Notes: generated by a model not told the origin, from the sequence alone. Positions 17,664-25,892 are shown, counted from the stretch's first letter. The stretch: 33,215 nt of DNA from Alphaproteobacteria bacterium (GCA_021325215.1 JAJPHO010000134.1:1-33215), one strand, 5' to 3'. A program made the numbers and translations.

Positions 17664-18349
17664 CACCCCCTTCAGACAGCGCCGCCGAGGTGCTCCCCGA
17701 CTATCTGCGTTCGGTCTATAACTGGGCCTATCTCACCCCCTGGCTCGCGCCCCTGCTCGACCGCCAATTGGTGGTTCAGACCATCCTGTGGGGGAATGCG
17801 CAAAAGCTGATCGACGAGGTCCTGTCCGAGCTCGCGCCAGGTCAGACCGTGTTCCAGCCGGCCGCCGTCTACGGCGATTTCTCGCGCCAGGTGGCCGCGG
17901 CGATCGGGCCCGGGGGGCGTCTGGAGGTGCGCGACATCGCGCCCCTGCAGGTCAATTTGACCCGCCGCAAGCTGGCCGATCTGCCCCAGGCGCACGTGGC
18001 GTGGGGCGACGCGGCGGCACCGGCCGCAACCGGGCAGTTCGACAGAGTAGCCTGCTTCTTCCTGCTGCACGAGGTTCCCGACGACATGAAGGAGCGCATC
18101 GCCCCCGCCATGCTGTCGCTGGTGGCGCCGGGTGGAAAGGCCGTATTCGTCGATTATCACAAGCCGCGCGGCTGGCATCCGCTGAAGCCGCTGATGCGCA
18201 GGATCTTCGAACGGCTGGAACCGTTCGCTTTCGGATTGTGGGATCGGGAGATAGAAGCCTGGGCGGGTCCGCTCGCCCAGGAATTCACCTGGCGCAAGCG
18301 GACCCGCTTCGGCGGTCTGTATCAGGTCGTCGTCGCCGAGCGGCGATGA
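17660..18349 (+). CDS. rquA: Rhodoquinone biosynthesis protein RquA (methyltransferase-fold aminotransferase)
   Basis: RquA converts ubiquinone to rhodoquinone, whose low potential allows fumarate reduction; studies of the family report S-adenosylmethionine as the amino donor. The 229-residue protein shows the family's N-terminal helix pattern LPDYLRSVYNWAYLTP and QLVVQTILWGN. In the class I fold, the usual glycine-rich motif I is replaced by AAVYGDFSR (68-76). FFLLHEVPDD near 132 and VDYHKPRGWHPLKPLMRRIFERLEPFAF (about 163-190) follow, ending in FGGLYQVVV. I rely on recall of RquA sequences for this call; a plain SAM methyltransferase is the alternative. The ATG overlaps the frdD stop (ATGA), tying its synthesis to the reductase. 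The 3' end lies 4 bp from the convergent catalase gene. Confidence 0.88.
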   Translation: MTPPSDSAAEVLPDYLRSVYNWAYLTPWLAPLLDRQLVVQTILWGNAQKLIDEVLSELAPGQTVFQPAAVYGDFSRQVAAAIGPGGRLEVRDIAPLQVNLTRRKLADLPQAHVAWGDAAAPAATGQFDRVACFFLLHEVPDDMKERIAPAMLSLVAPGGKAVFVDYHKPRGWHPLKPLMRRIFERLEPFAFGLWDREIEAWAGPLAQEFTWRKRTRFGGLYQVVVAERR

Positions 18350-18353
18350 CCTG

Positions 18354-19355
18354 TTACTGCTTCTCGCTTTCGCGGCGGGTATAGGATTCCGCGTAGGCCG
18401 AGGAACGGTATTGCAGGATCTGATCTTCCGACGAGGGCTCGATGCCCGCTGCTGCGACGTTCGGATCGTAGTTGATGTCTTCGCAGGTGCCCGTGGCGTC
18501 CTGGCCGCCCTTGGTCAGGGTCAGGGTGCCCAGCTTAACTTCCTTGCGGCCGGCCGGCCACGGCGCGGACGGGTCCTTGATCGAATCGCCCTTCGCGGGC
18601 TCGCCGATGATGGCGATCATCGTCCACTTGGCCGGCGCCTTGCGCAGGCCGTCGGTCAGGTCCTTGTCGAGGAAATCATGCGGCGTCGCGGCTTCGGCGT
18701 CGGTCAGGAACTTCTCGCCGCCGGCCGGCTCGAAGCGCCAGCGCACCCACGTCTCGGTCTTGCCGTTGATGAACTTGTAGGCAGAGAGGCTGCGGTAGGT
18801 CGCGTTGGTATAGGTCGCCGACGCATTGTGCGAGCCCATATATTCGAAGAACGGCTTGGCTTCCGGATGGGCGGCGGCGAAGGCCTGGGCCTTGGCCGGA
18901 TCGGGCTTGCCGGTCGCCGGGTCGGGCAGATTGATCAGCAGGGAATCGTAGAAACCCTGGACGGTCGACACCGGGAAGATCGGCACATTCAGCATGGCGG
19001 TCTGCTGCAGCTCGTCCTTGGGCAGCTTGAACTGCAGGCCTAGGCCGTGCGGGGCGCGGGCGGTATCGGGAATCTGCGGAGCCGGACCAGCCACCGAGAA
19101 ACGGGCGATCACCGGAACGTCCTTCCCCGAGAACAGGGTCGACGAGCTCAGCTTCTTGGCATCGGCGCTGGCGACGAAGCTGCCGACCGCGCAGGAGCCC
19201 TTGGCGTGATTGCGCCGCAGCCCCTTATTGACGCCGCCCAGCTTTTCGAAAGTATCGATCACCTTCGAAGGATCGGGCAAATCCTGGGCCGAAGCCGCGA
19301 GAGAGAGACTGAACCCGGCCAGAACGGCCAGGGAACCGATGGTACGCATCTTCAT
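18354..19355 (-). CDS. Periplasmic catalase-family peroxidase (SrpA/KatE-core-like)
   Basis: This heme-dependent peroxidase of the catalase superfamily has 333 residues, much shorter than monofunctional catalases (480 or more), which fits the exported catalase-family peroxidase group. A signal peptide (MKMRTIGSLAVLAGFSLSLAASA) is evident. His50 in RRNHAKGSCAVGSF is the likely distal heme histidine, followed by VIARFSVAG and MLNVPIFPV. Near the C-terminus ILQYRSSAYAESYTRR holds the candidate proximal tyrosine (Tyr321). The ATG has a G-rich ribosome site just upstream. It follows rhtA on the same strand with 55 bp between them, containing a hairpin. Protection of periplasmic enzymes, such as the formate dehydrogenase, from peroxide is a plausible role. 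Confidence 0.85.
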   Translation of the reverse strand: MKMRTIGSLAVLAGFSLSLAASAQDLPDPSKVIDTFEKLGGVNKGLRRNHAKGSCAVGSFVASADAKKLSSSTLFSGKDVPVIARFSVAGPAPQIPDTARAPHGLGLQFKLPKDELQQTAMLNVPIFPVSTVQGFYDSLLINLPDPATGKPDPAKAQAFAAAHPEAKPFFEYMGSHNASATYTNATYRSLSAYKFINGKTETWVRWRFEPAGGEKFLTDAEAATPHDFLDKDLTDGLRKAPAKWTMIAIIGEPAKGDSIKDPSAPWPAGRKEVKLGTLTLTKGGQDATGTCEDINYDPNVAAAGIEPSSEDQILQYRSSAYAESYTRRESEKQ

Positions 19356-19373
19356 GATGTCCCCCTGAAAGGA

Positions 19374-19402
19374 AAGAATGCCCGTGAGATTGGAGCATTC
19401 TT
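19374..19402 (-). terminator. Terminator-like hairpin between rhtA and the catalase gene
   Basis: AAGAATGC (19374-19381) and GCATTCTT (19395-19402) form a perfect 8-bp stem with a 13-nt loop, 8 nt after the rhtA stop. On the minus strand the stem ends in CTT and continues TCCTTTC, a weak U-tract. It may be a partial terminator or a processing site, as only 18 nt separate it from the catalase start. Confidence 0.4.
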
Positions 19403-19410
19403 CAAATAAT

Positions 19411-20307
19411 TCAAGGCTCTTGCACCATGGGTTCGACTTTGCGCGCCGACGAGGTGCTGCCCAGCGAGGCGATCATCACGCAGCCGATGGCGAATTGCTG
19501 CCGCAAGGTCAGCCCCTCGCCCAGGATGATCAGGCCCGACATCGCCGCCACCGCCGGTTCGAGGCTCATCAGGATGCCGAAGGTGCGGGCCGGCACGCGC
19601 CGCAGCGCCACCATGTCCAGCGAATAGGGAATGGCCGACGAGAACAACGCCACGCCCAGCGCGACCCCCAGGGTCGACCAGTCGAACATCGCGCTGCCCG
19701 CCTGGACCAGCCCGACCGGCACGGTGATCAGCGAGCCGATCGTGATGCCGATCGAGGTGACATAGCCGCCCGGCAGCAGGCGGCTGGCCTTCTGCCCGAA
19801 CACGATGTAGAGCGCCCACAAGGCGCCGGCGCCCAGGGCGAAGGCGACGCCCTTCGGATCGGCCGCCAAAGGCCCGTCGCCCCAGGGCAGCAGCAGGGCC
19901 AGTCCGGCCATCGCCAGCAGCAGCCAGACGAAATCGGTCAGCCGGCGCGAATTGATCAGCGCCAGGGTGAAGGGACCGATGAATTCGATGGCCACCGCGA
20001 GACCGAGCGGCAAGGTCTGCAGCGCGGTGTAGAACAGCAGGTTCATCATGCCGAGGCTGACGCCGTATGCGGCCACCAGGCGCCATTGCGCCAGGGTCAG
20101 ATTGCCGCCGCGCCATGGCCGCCAGAAAGCCAGCAGCATCACCGCGCCATAGCCGTTGCGCAGCCCGGTGGTGCCGCCCGGTCCGATCGCATGGAACAGG
20201 CTCTTGGCCAGCGCGGCGCCGCTGGTGACCGACACCATCGAGAAAACGACCGCCGCCACCGCGATCACGAGCTGGCGCAGCGTGGGGTGATGATCCGCAT
20301 GAGACAC
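19411..20307 (-). CDS. rhtA: RhtA-type EamA-family exporter (threonine/homoserine efflux-like)
   Basis: This drug/metabolite-transporter-family inner-membrane protein has 298 residues (E. coli RhtA 295) and ten predicted helices in two EamA repeats. Motifs SGAALAKSLFHAIGPGGTTGLRNG, YGVSLGMMNLLFYTALQTLPLGLAVAIEFIGP, DFVWLLLAMAGLALLLPWG and RTFGILMSLEPAVAAMSG follow E. coli RhtA closely. The start is taken as GTG (20305-20307), preceded by GAGGAAG 8 nt upstream. A longer in-frame reading would run back through the cobalamin riboswitch on the opposite strand and is rejected. It is divergent from the riboswitch-btuB operon. The symbol reflects the family; the exported compound is not known. Confidence 0.88.
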   Translation of the reverse strand: MSHADHHPTLRQLVIAVAAVVFSMVSVTSGAALAKSLFHAIGPGGTTGLRNGYGAVMLLAFWRPWRGGNLTLAQWRLVAAYGVSLGMMNLLFYTALQTLPLGLAVAIEFIGPFTLALINSRRLTDFVWLLLAMAGLALLLPWGDGPLAADPKGVAFALGAGALWALYIVFGQKASRLLPGGYVTSIGITIGSLITVPVGLVQAGSAMFDWSTLGVALGVALFSSAIPYSLDMVALRRVPARTFGILMSLEPAVAAMSGLIILGEGLTLRQQFAIGCVMIASLGSTSSARKVEPMVQEP

Positions 20308-20372
20308 GACGCTTGCTTCCTCTGTATCCGACCGGCTTGACCGGCCCCCAGCGTTAAGACATTCTCCGCCCC

Positions 20373-20554
20373 GTGCTGGTTCCCCGGTTAGCGCCGGGGA
20401 GGCAAGAGGGAACGCGGCGAGATCCTCAAAAGATCGCATCCGCGGCTGCCCCCGCAACTGTAAGCGGCGAGCCCGCGTCCGACAAGGCCACTGGGAAACC
20501 GGGAAGGCCGGACGCAATGGGTGACGACCCGTAAGCCAGGAGACCTGCCAGCAC
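20373..20554 (+). promoter_or_regulatory. Cobalamin (AdoCbl-type) riboswitch
   Basis: P1 pairs GTGCTGG (20373-20379) with CCAGCAC (20548-20554). Between them are the conserved core GCTGCCCCCGCAACTGTAA, CCACTGGG, GGGAAGG and the B12 box GCCAGGAGACCTGCC, in the family order. Downstream, CGGAC-GGAGG-GTCCG (20569-20583) and GGACT-CCG-AGTCC (20626-20638) are likely parts of the expression platform before the btuB ribosome site AAGGA. No U-run follows these hairpins, so translational control is likelier than termination. It should repress btuB and the downstream genes when B12 is plentiful. Confidence 0.96.
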
Positions 20555-20677
20555 AGTCACCCAACCAGCGGACGGAGGGTCCGATTGGTGCGGCCTCGCA
20601 GCGGTGACGCGTTTTGCCGATGCGGGGACTCCGAGTCCGCGCAGCGGTGTGTGCCATCGTTTGCAAAGGACCGTAGA

Positions 20678-22693
20678 GTGACCAAAAGAACTTCCGATTT
20701 GATGATTGCCGGCCTGATCACCGCTTTGGCGGGCACGCCGGCCCTGGCCGACGAAGCCAATCCGGACCAGGTGGTGGTGACCGCCAGCCGCCTCGGCGAG
20801 GGGATCGCCGGCGCCGCCACCACGGTGATCACCGCCGACGACATCGCCCGCGACCCGGGCGCCGACCTCCCCTCGGTGCTGGCCCGCCAGGCCGGCGTGC
20901 AGATGTTCAGCCTGTTCGGCGGCGTCGACGGCGCGCAGAGCACCATCGGCCTGCGCGGCTTCGGCGCCACCGCCACCGAGAACACCCTGGTGCTGGTCAA
21001 TGGCCGCCGCATCAACGATCCGGACCAGTCCAACGTCGATTTCACCGCCATTCCCGGCTCCGCCATCGAGCGCATCGAGATCACCCGCGGCAATGCCGGC
21101 GCGGTGCTGTATGGCGACGGCGCGGTGGGCGGCGTGATCAACATCGTCACCAAGAACGGCGACAATGCCCCGACCGGCACCACCATCGGCGGCTCGCTGG
21201 GATCGAACCAATATCGCGAGGTCGATCTCTCGACCAATCAGCGCATCGGCGACACCACCATTTCCTTCTTCGGCACCGATCTGGTGTCGAACGGATATCG
21301 CGACGACAATTCCATCCGCGAGCGCAATTTCGATGCGGAAATCCGCCACGCGCTCGGAAATGGCGAGATCTATCTGAATGTGCGCGGCGACGATCAATAT
21401 CTCGGCCTGCCCGGGGCCATTCCGCTGTCGATCTGGAAAGCCGCGCCCAAAACCGATTCGACTCCGGGGAATTTCGGCGGCCTGCAAAGCTTCAACGTCA
21501 CGCTGGGCGGTACCCAGCGCCTGGCCGACGGCATCGATCTGGTGGTCGATGCCGGCCTGCGCCAGAAGCAGGAACCGACCGAATATGGCTTCTTCGGCGA
21601 TTTCTATAAGATCGACCTGACCACCTGGTCGCTGACCCCGCGCCTGCTGATCGACCTGCCGCTGTTCGGACTGGAGCAGAAAATCACCACCGGCTTCGAT
21701 CTCTATCAGACCTTCTACCGCTCGACCTATTCCCAGGCCGACGGCATCGCCGGCTACGACACCCATCGGCTGAACCAGCGCACCGTCGCGGTCTATGCCG
21801 AGGACACCGTCGCCTTGACCCCGGACACCAATCTTTCCGCCGGCATCCGCCTGGAACGCGCCGACGTCGCCGCCCGCGAAAGCGTCAACCCCGCGGCACC
21901 CGGCTACAGCATCTACACGGTGCCCGGCACGCCGCTGAACCAGACCGACGACGAATATGCCGTCAATCTGGGCGTCGACCACAAGCTGGACGGCCACTGG
22001 TCGGTGTTCGCCGGCCTGTCCCACGCCATGCGCCTGCCCAATCTCGACGATCGCAATTACGTGCTCGTCTCGCCGACCAATTTCCTGCTGAAGACCCAGA
22101 CTTCATGGGAAGCGGATGCCGGCGTTTCCTTCAATTGGGAGCGTTTCGGCGGCCAGGTCAGCCTGTTCGGCATGAATCTGCACAATGAGATCGATTTCGA
22201 TCCGGGCGCCAATTTCGGCACCGGCGCCAACGTCAATCTCGACCCGACCCGGCGCTATGGCGCCGAGACCGAGCTGCATTGGTCGGTCACCGACGCGGTG
22301 CGCCTGCACGGTGCCGTGACTCTGACCAAGGCCGAATTCCGCGACGGCCCCTATAAGGGCCACGAAGTACCGGAAGTCGCGCTGCTGAGCGGCGACATCG
22401 GCGCGACCTGGGACATCTGGCGGGACTGGCTGTCGCTGTCGGGCGATGTGCGCGAAACCGGCCCGCGCAATCTGGGCGACGATTATCTCGGCCAATATGC
22501 CGCGGCCCCCTCGATCACCCTGCTCGACGCCAAGCTCTACGGCAAGATCGACCGCGTGACCTGGTCGTTCTCGGGGCAGAACCTGCTGAACACCAAGACC
22601 TACGATCTCGGATATGTCAGCTCCTATAGCGGCGTCACCGTCTATCCCCTGTCCGGCCGCACCGTGGTCGGACGCCTGGCGGTGAGCTTCTGA
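20678..22693 (+). CDS. btuB: TonB-dependent outer-membrane receptor for cobalamins (BtuB-like)
   Basis: This outer-membrane beta-barrel imports corrinoids using TonB energy. It has 671 residues. A signal peptide ends near Ala24, and the mature N-terminus carries the TonB box DQVVVTASR (30-38), like DTLVVTANR of E. coli BtuB. The plug domain follows (TVITADDIARDPGADLPSVLARQAGVQ, LRGFGATATENTLVLVNGRRIND, GNAGAVLYGDGAVGGVINIVTK). The barrel ends in a terminal Phe (GRLAVSF). GTG at 20678 is chosen because AAGGA lies 7 nt upstream and it gives a proper signal peptide. Control by the cobalamin riboswitch and the btuF-C-D-cbiZ genes behind it support a corrinoid substrate. It overlaps the next gene by 1 nt (TGATG). 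Confidence 0.93.
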   Translation: MTKRTSDLMIAGLITALAGTPALADEANPDQVVVTASRLGEGIAGAATTVITADDIARDPGADLPSVLARQAGVQMFSLFGGVDGAQSTIGLRGFGATATENTLVLVNGRRINDPDQSNVDFTAIPGSAIERIEITRGNAGAVLYGDGAVGGVINIVTKNGDNAPTGTTIGGSLGSNQYREVDLSTNQRIGDTTISFFGTDLVSNGYRDDNSIRERNFDAEIRHALGNGEIYLNVRGDDQYLGLPGAIPLSIWKAAPKTDSTPGNFGGLQSFNVTLGGTQRLADGIDLVVDAGLRQKQEPTEYGFFGDFYKIDLTTWSLTPRLLIDLPLFGLEQKITTGFDLYQTFYRSTYSQADGIAGYDTHRLNQRTVAVYAEDTVALTPDTNLSAGIRLERADVAARESVNPAAPGYSIYTVPGTPLNQTDDEYAVNLGVDHKLDGHWSVFAGLSHAMRLPNLDDRNYVLVSPTNFLLKTQTSWEADAGVSFNWERFGGQVSLFGMNLHNEIDFDPGANFGTGANVNLDPTRRYGAETELHWSVTDAVRLHGAVTLTKAEFRDGPYKGHEVPEVALLSGDIGATWDIWRDWLSLSGDVRETGPRNLGDDYLGQYAAAPSITLLDAKLYGKIDRVTWSFSGQNLLNTKTYDLGYVSSYSGVTVYPLSGRTVVGRLAVSF

Positions 22694-23523
22694 TGCGAGG
22701 CCTGGCCGCGGCATTCCTGTTTCTGCTGGGTGCTTCGGTCGGGCCATGCATGGCCGCCGAGGCTCAGGCCGGAGACGCTCCGCCGCAGCGGATCGTCTCC
22801 GCCAATCTCTGCGCCGACCGCCTGGTGGTCGCCTTGGCGGACCCAGGCAAGATCGTCTCGCTCAGCAAGTTCGCCACCGATCCGAACCTTTCGACGGTGG
22901 CGGACCAGGCGCGCGGTTTTCCGCTCAACCATGCCGACGCCGAAGAGATCGCGGCGTTGCATCCCGATCTGGTGATCTTCGGGCAATATACCCAGAAGGC
23001 CTCGTCGGACATGCTGAAGAGCCTGGGTTATCCGGTCTATATGCTGCCGCATCCGCGCGATCTCGCCGCCATGCGCAAGACCATCCGCGACCTCGCCGCC
23101 CGCCTCGGCGTGCCCGGGCGCGGCGAAGCGCTGGTCGCCGATATCGACGCCAGGCTGGACGCCCTGCCCGCCCACAAGCCCTCCCGCGCTGTGTTCTACG
23201 CCGCCGGCGGCTGGACGGCCGGCAAGCCCTCGCTGGCCGACGATCTGCTCAAGCATTTCGGCGCGGTCAACCTCGCCACCGAAGCCGGCATCGGCGCCAA
23301 CGGCACCCTGCCGCTGGAGACGCTGGTCGCCGCCGGCCCCGATCTGATCGTGGTCGAGACCATGGGTGATAAGCGCCAGGTCTCGCTGGCCGAACAGCTT
23401 TTGGACCATCCCGCCCTGGCCGAGCGCAATATGCGCCGGCTCGACATGCCGATGAAACTCTGGGATTGCGCCGACTCCGCCCTGGTCGACGCCGCCCGCC
23501 TGATCGACGAGGCTTTGCCATGA
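22693..23523 (+). CDS. btuF: Periplasmic corrinoid-binding protein of an ABC transporter (BtuF-like)
   Basis: This is a Fe3+/B12-type periplasmic binding protein (TroA/BtuF fold) of 276 residues. A signal peptide (RGLAAAFLFLLGASVGPCMAAEA) is present without a clear lipobox. RIVSANLCADRLVVALADPGKIVSLSKFA begins the N-lobe, HPDLVIFGQYTQ and GYPVYMLPHPRDL follow, and GWTAGKPSLADDLLKHFGAVN and GPDLIVVETMG mark the C-lobe. The start ATG shares its last base region with the btuB stop (TGATG) and the stop overlaps the permease ATG, so it is translationally coupled. The substrate is inferred from the riboswitch rather than from binding residues. Confidence 0.9.
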   Translation: MRGLAAAFLFLLGASVGPCMAAEAQAGDAPPQRIVSANLCADRLVVALADPGKIVSLSKFATDPNLSTVADQARGFPLNHADAEEIAALHPDLVIFGQYTQKASSDMLKSLGYPVYMLPHPRDLAAMRKTIRDLAARLGVPGRGEALVADIDARLDALPAHKPSRAVFYAAGGWTAGKPSLADDLLKHFGAVNLATEAGIGANGTLPLETLVAAGPDLIVVETMGDKRQVSLAEQLLDHPALAERNMRRLDMPMKLWDCADSALVDAARLIDEALP

Positions 23524-24479
23524 AGATACTCGCCGCGATGCTGGCCCTGCTGATCGCCCTGGCGGCAGTCAGCAGCGGCATCGGCGCCAGCCATCTGTCG
23601 CCCTCGGCGCTGTGGTCGGACAATCACGCCTTGGCCGAACTGGCCCGCCAGGTGGTGGTCGATATCCGCCTGCCGCGCACCGTCCTCGCCATCCTGACCG
23701 GCGCCTCGCTCGGCCTGGCCGGCGCCGTGCTGCAGGGATTGCTGCGCAATCCGCTGGCCGATCCAGGCATCATGGGCATCTCCTCGACCGCCGCCCTGGG
23801 CTCGGTGATCGCCTTCTATTTCGGCTTCAATCTCGTCGTCGCCGGCGGCGTGCTGGGCAGCCTGGCCGCCGTGCTCATCCTGGTCACGCTGGCCGGCCGC
23901 CAGACCGGAACCCTGACCCTGCTGCTGGCCGGCATGGCGCTGTCGAACCTGGCCATCGCGCTGACCTCGCTGGCGCTCAATCTGGCGCCCAGTCCGATGG
24001 CGACTTACGAAATCCTGTTCTGGCTGCTCGGCTCGGTGGCCGACCGCTCGTGGCATCATGTCACCATCGCCTTGCCGCTGATGCTGGCCGGCTGGGCCGT
24101 GCTGGGCAGCACCGGCAAGGGCCTCGACGCCCTGGCGCTGGGCGAGGAAGTGGCCCATTCGCTGGGCATCAATCTGATCCGCCTGCGCTGGAGCGCGGTG
24201 GCCGGCACCGCCTTGGCGGTCGGCGCCGCGGTATCGGTGACCGGGTCGATCGGCTTCATCGGCCTGGTGGTGCCGCATCTGCTGCGCCCGCTGGTCGGGC
24301 ACCGCTCGGCCCGCCTGCTGCCGGCTTGCGCCCTGGGCGGGGCGATTTTGCTGTTGGCCGCCGATATCGTCATCAGGCTACTATCCCTGACGGTAGAGCT
24401 GAAACTCGGCGTCGCCACCGCCTTGCTCGGAGCCCCGTTCCTGTTGGTGAAAGTCCTGCGCATGAGAGAACGCGAATGA
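23520..24479 (+). CDS. btuC: FecCD-family ABC permease for corrinoids (BtuC-like)
   Basis: This inner-membrane permease has 319 residues (E. coli BtuC 326) and about ten helices. DIRLPRTVLAILTGASLGLAGAVLQGLLRNPLADPGIMGISSTAALG is the family's N-terminal signature. GEEVAHSLGINLIRLRW is the coupling-helix loop that contacts the ATPase, and GSIGFIGLVVPHLLRPLVGHRSARLLP is the conserved C-terminal motif. ATG overlaps the btuF stop (ATGA), and the stop overlaps the ATPase ATG (ATGA). Confidence 0.94.
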   Translation: MKILAAMLALLIALAAVSSGIGASHLSPSALWSDNHALAELARQVVVDIRLPRTVLAILTGASLGLAGAVLQGLLRNPLADPGIMGISSTAALGSVIAFYFGFNLVVAGGVLGSLAAVLILVTLAGRQTGTLTLLLAGMALSNLAIALTSLALNLAPSPMATYEILFWLLGSVADRSWHHVTIALPLMLAGWAVLGSTGKGLDALALGEEVAHSLGINLIRLRWSAVAGTALAVGAAVSVTGSIGFIGLVVPHLLRPLVGHRSARLLPACALGGAILLLAADIVIRLLSLTVELKLGVATALLGAPFLLVKVLRMRERE

Positions 24480-25231
24480 GCCGGCTCGTCTGGAATGAAG
24501 TCAGCCTTCAACGCCAGGGGCGGACGATCCTGAACGGCGCATCGCTGGCGGTTTCCCCGGGTGAGATGATCGGGCTGGTCGGTCCCAATGGCGCAGGCAA
24601 GACCGCCTTGCTGCGCCTCGCCACCGGCTTCGAAAAACCCATCGGCGGCGAAATCCGCCTCGACGGCGCGCCGCTCTCCTCCCTGCCCGCCGCCGAGCGC
24701 GCCCGCCGCCTGGCCTATCTGCCGCAGCAGCCCGAGGCCGCCTGGCCGATCACCGTGGCGCAGGCTGTCAGCCTGGGACGGCTGCCGCATGGCGACCGCA
24801 ACGAGGATGCGGTGCACCGCGCCCTCGAAGCCGTGGGGATGAGCGAATTCGCCGAGCGTCCGCTGACCCGCCTGTCGGGCGGCGAGCGTGCGCTGGTGCT
24901 GCTGGCCCGCGCTTTGGCGGTCGAGGCCGGCCTGATCATGCTCGACGAGCCGACCGCCAATCTCGACCCCGCCCATCAGCTGCGTGTGATGGAGGTGCTG
25001 CGCAAGCGCGCCGATCAGGGCGATGCGGTGGTGGCGGTGATGCATGATCTCAGCCTCGCCACCCGCAGCTGCGACAGGCTCGCGGTGTTGCATAAGGGTC
25101 GCATCGCCGCCGACGGCTTACCGGAGACGATCCTCGACGACCCGCTGCTGCGCGAGGTCTTCTCGATCACCGTCACGCGCGGCCAGATGGAAGGCCGCCC
25201 CTTCCTGGTGCCGTCGCGCTGGGTCGCCTGA
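24476..25231 (+). CDS. btuD: ABC transporter ATPase for corrinoids (BtuD-like)
   Basis: This cytoplasmic ATPase drives the BtuC permease. It has 251 residues. Walker A is GPNGAGKT, the Q-loop lies in AYLPQQPEAAWPITV, the ABC signature is LSGGERALVLLARAL, Walker B is LIMLDEPTANLDP, and the switch histidine is in VMHDLS. Start ATG overlaps the permease stop by 4 nt. It is followed after 1 nt by cbiZ. Confidence 0.94.
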   Translation: MSRLVWNEVSLQRQGRTILNGASLAVSPGEMIGLVGPNGAGKTALLRLATGFEKPIGGEIRLDGAPLSSLPAAERARRLAYLPQQPEAAWPITVAQAVSLGRLPHGDRNEDAVHRALEAVGMSEFAERPLTRLSGGERALVLLARALAVEAGLIMLDEPTANLDPAHQLRVMEVLRKRADQGDAVVAVMHDLSLATRSCDRLAVLHKGRIAADGLPETILDDPLLREVFSITVTRGQMEGRPFLVPSRWVA

Positions 25232-25232
25232 C

Positions 25233-25892
25233 ATGCCCTTGATTTCGCCGCGTGTGACACTGGCGGAGCCTTGGCTGGAAATGGATCTGGGCTATCGCCA
25301 CCAGATCGCGGGATGGCCGATCGTCGGGCCGAGCTGGGGCCTGGCGGCGACCATCGCCTGGCTGCAGGTGCGCGACGCCGACCTGCCCGCCGACATCTCG
25401 CCCGAGGCCTATTTCCAGGAGCGCGCCCGCGCCGACCGCGTCGAGGCCGAGATCGGGCTGATGACCGCCGCCGACATCTCGAACTATGCCTGCGAACGCG
25501 CCAGCAACGCGGCGATGGAAGTGACCGCCCTGGTCACCGCCGGCCTGACCAATGGCGAAAGCGTGCAACCGTCCGCCGCCAGCCCGCCCTCCGAGCAATG
25601 GCATGCCGGCACCGTCAACATCGTCCTGCACACCTCGGTGCCGCTGAACCAGGCCGCCATGTTCGAAGCGATCTCGATCGTCGCCCAGGCGCGCACCGCC
25701 GCCATCATCGATCTCGGCATCTCACTGATCGACGGCCGCAAGCTGACCGGCACCGGCACCGACTGTATCGTCGTCGCCGCCCCGCCCGGACCGCACGCGC
25801 TGAAACATTGCGGCCTGCACACCGCCCTGGGCCGGCTGATCGGCGAAACCACCTACAGCGCGGCCCGGCGGGCCATCGTCATGCGGGGCTGA
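25233..25892 (+). CDS. cbiZ: Adenosylcobinamide amidohydrolase CbiZ
   Basis: CbiZ cleaves the aminopropanol side chain of adenosylcobinamide to give adenosylcobyric acid, letting cells salvage incomplete corrinoids; some bacterial forms also attack pseudo-B12. The 219-residue protein shows NAAMEVTALVTAGLTNG, then GTVNIVLHTSVPL (about 127-139) and TGTGTDCIVVAAPPG (about 171-185), which are the family's conserved blocks. It is the last gene of the riboswitch operon, 1 nt after btuD, fitting a cobinamide-uptake role. Its 3' end overlaps the convergent oxidoreductase gene by 14 bp. Confidence 0.9.
   Translation: MPLISPRVTLAEPWLEMDLGYRHQIAGWPIVGPSWGLAATIAWLQVRDADLPADISPEAYFQERARADRVEAEIGLMTAADISNYACERASNAAMEVTALVTAGLTNGESVQPSAASPPSEQWHAGTVNIVLHTSVPLNQAAMFEAISIVAQARTAAIIDLGISLIDGRKLTGTGTDCIVVAAPPGPHALKHCGLHTALGRLIGETTYSAARRAIVMRG

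Noticed and set aside
20308-20517. An N-terminal extension of the RhtA-type protein
   Set aside because: It would be read from the complement of the cobalamin riboswitch and has no family similarity; GTG at 20307 has a good ribosome site and gives the family's length.
20585-20677. An upstream start for btuB giving a 702-residue protein
   Set aside because: The extra 31 residues precede the signal peptide, fall in the riboswitch expression platform, and lack a ribosome site; GTG at 20678 has AAGGA at good spacing.
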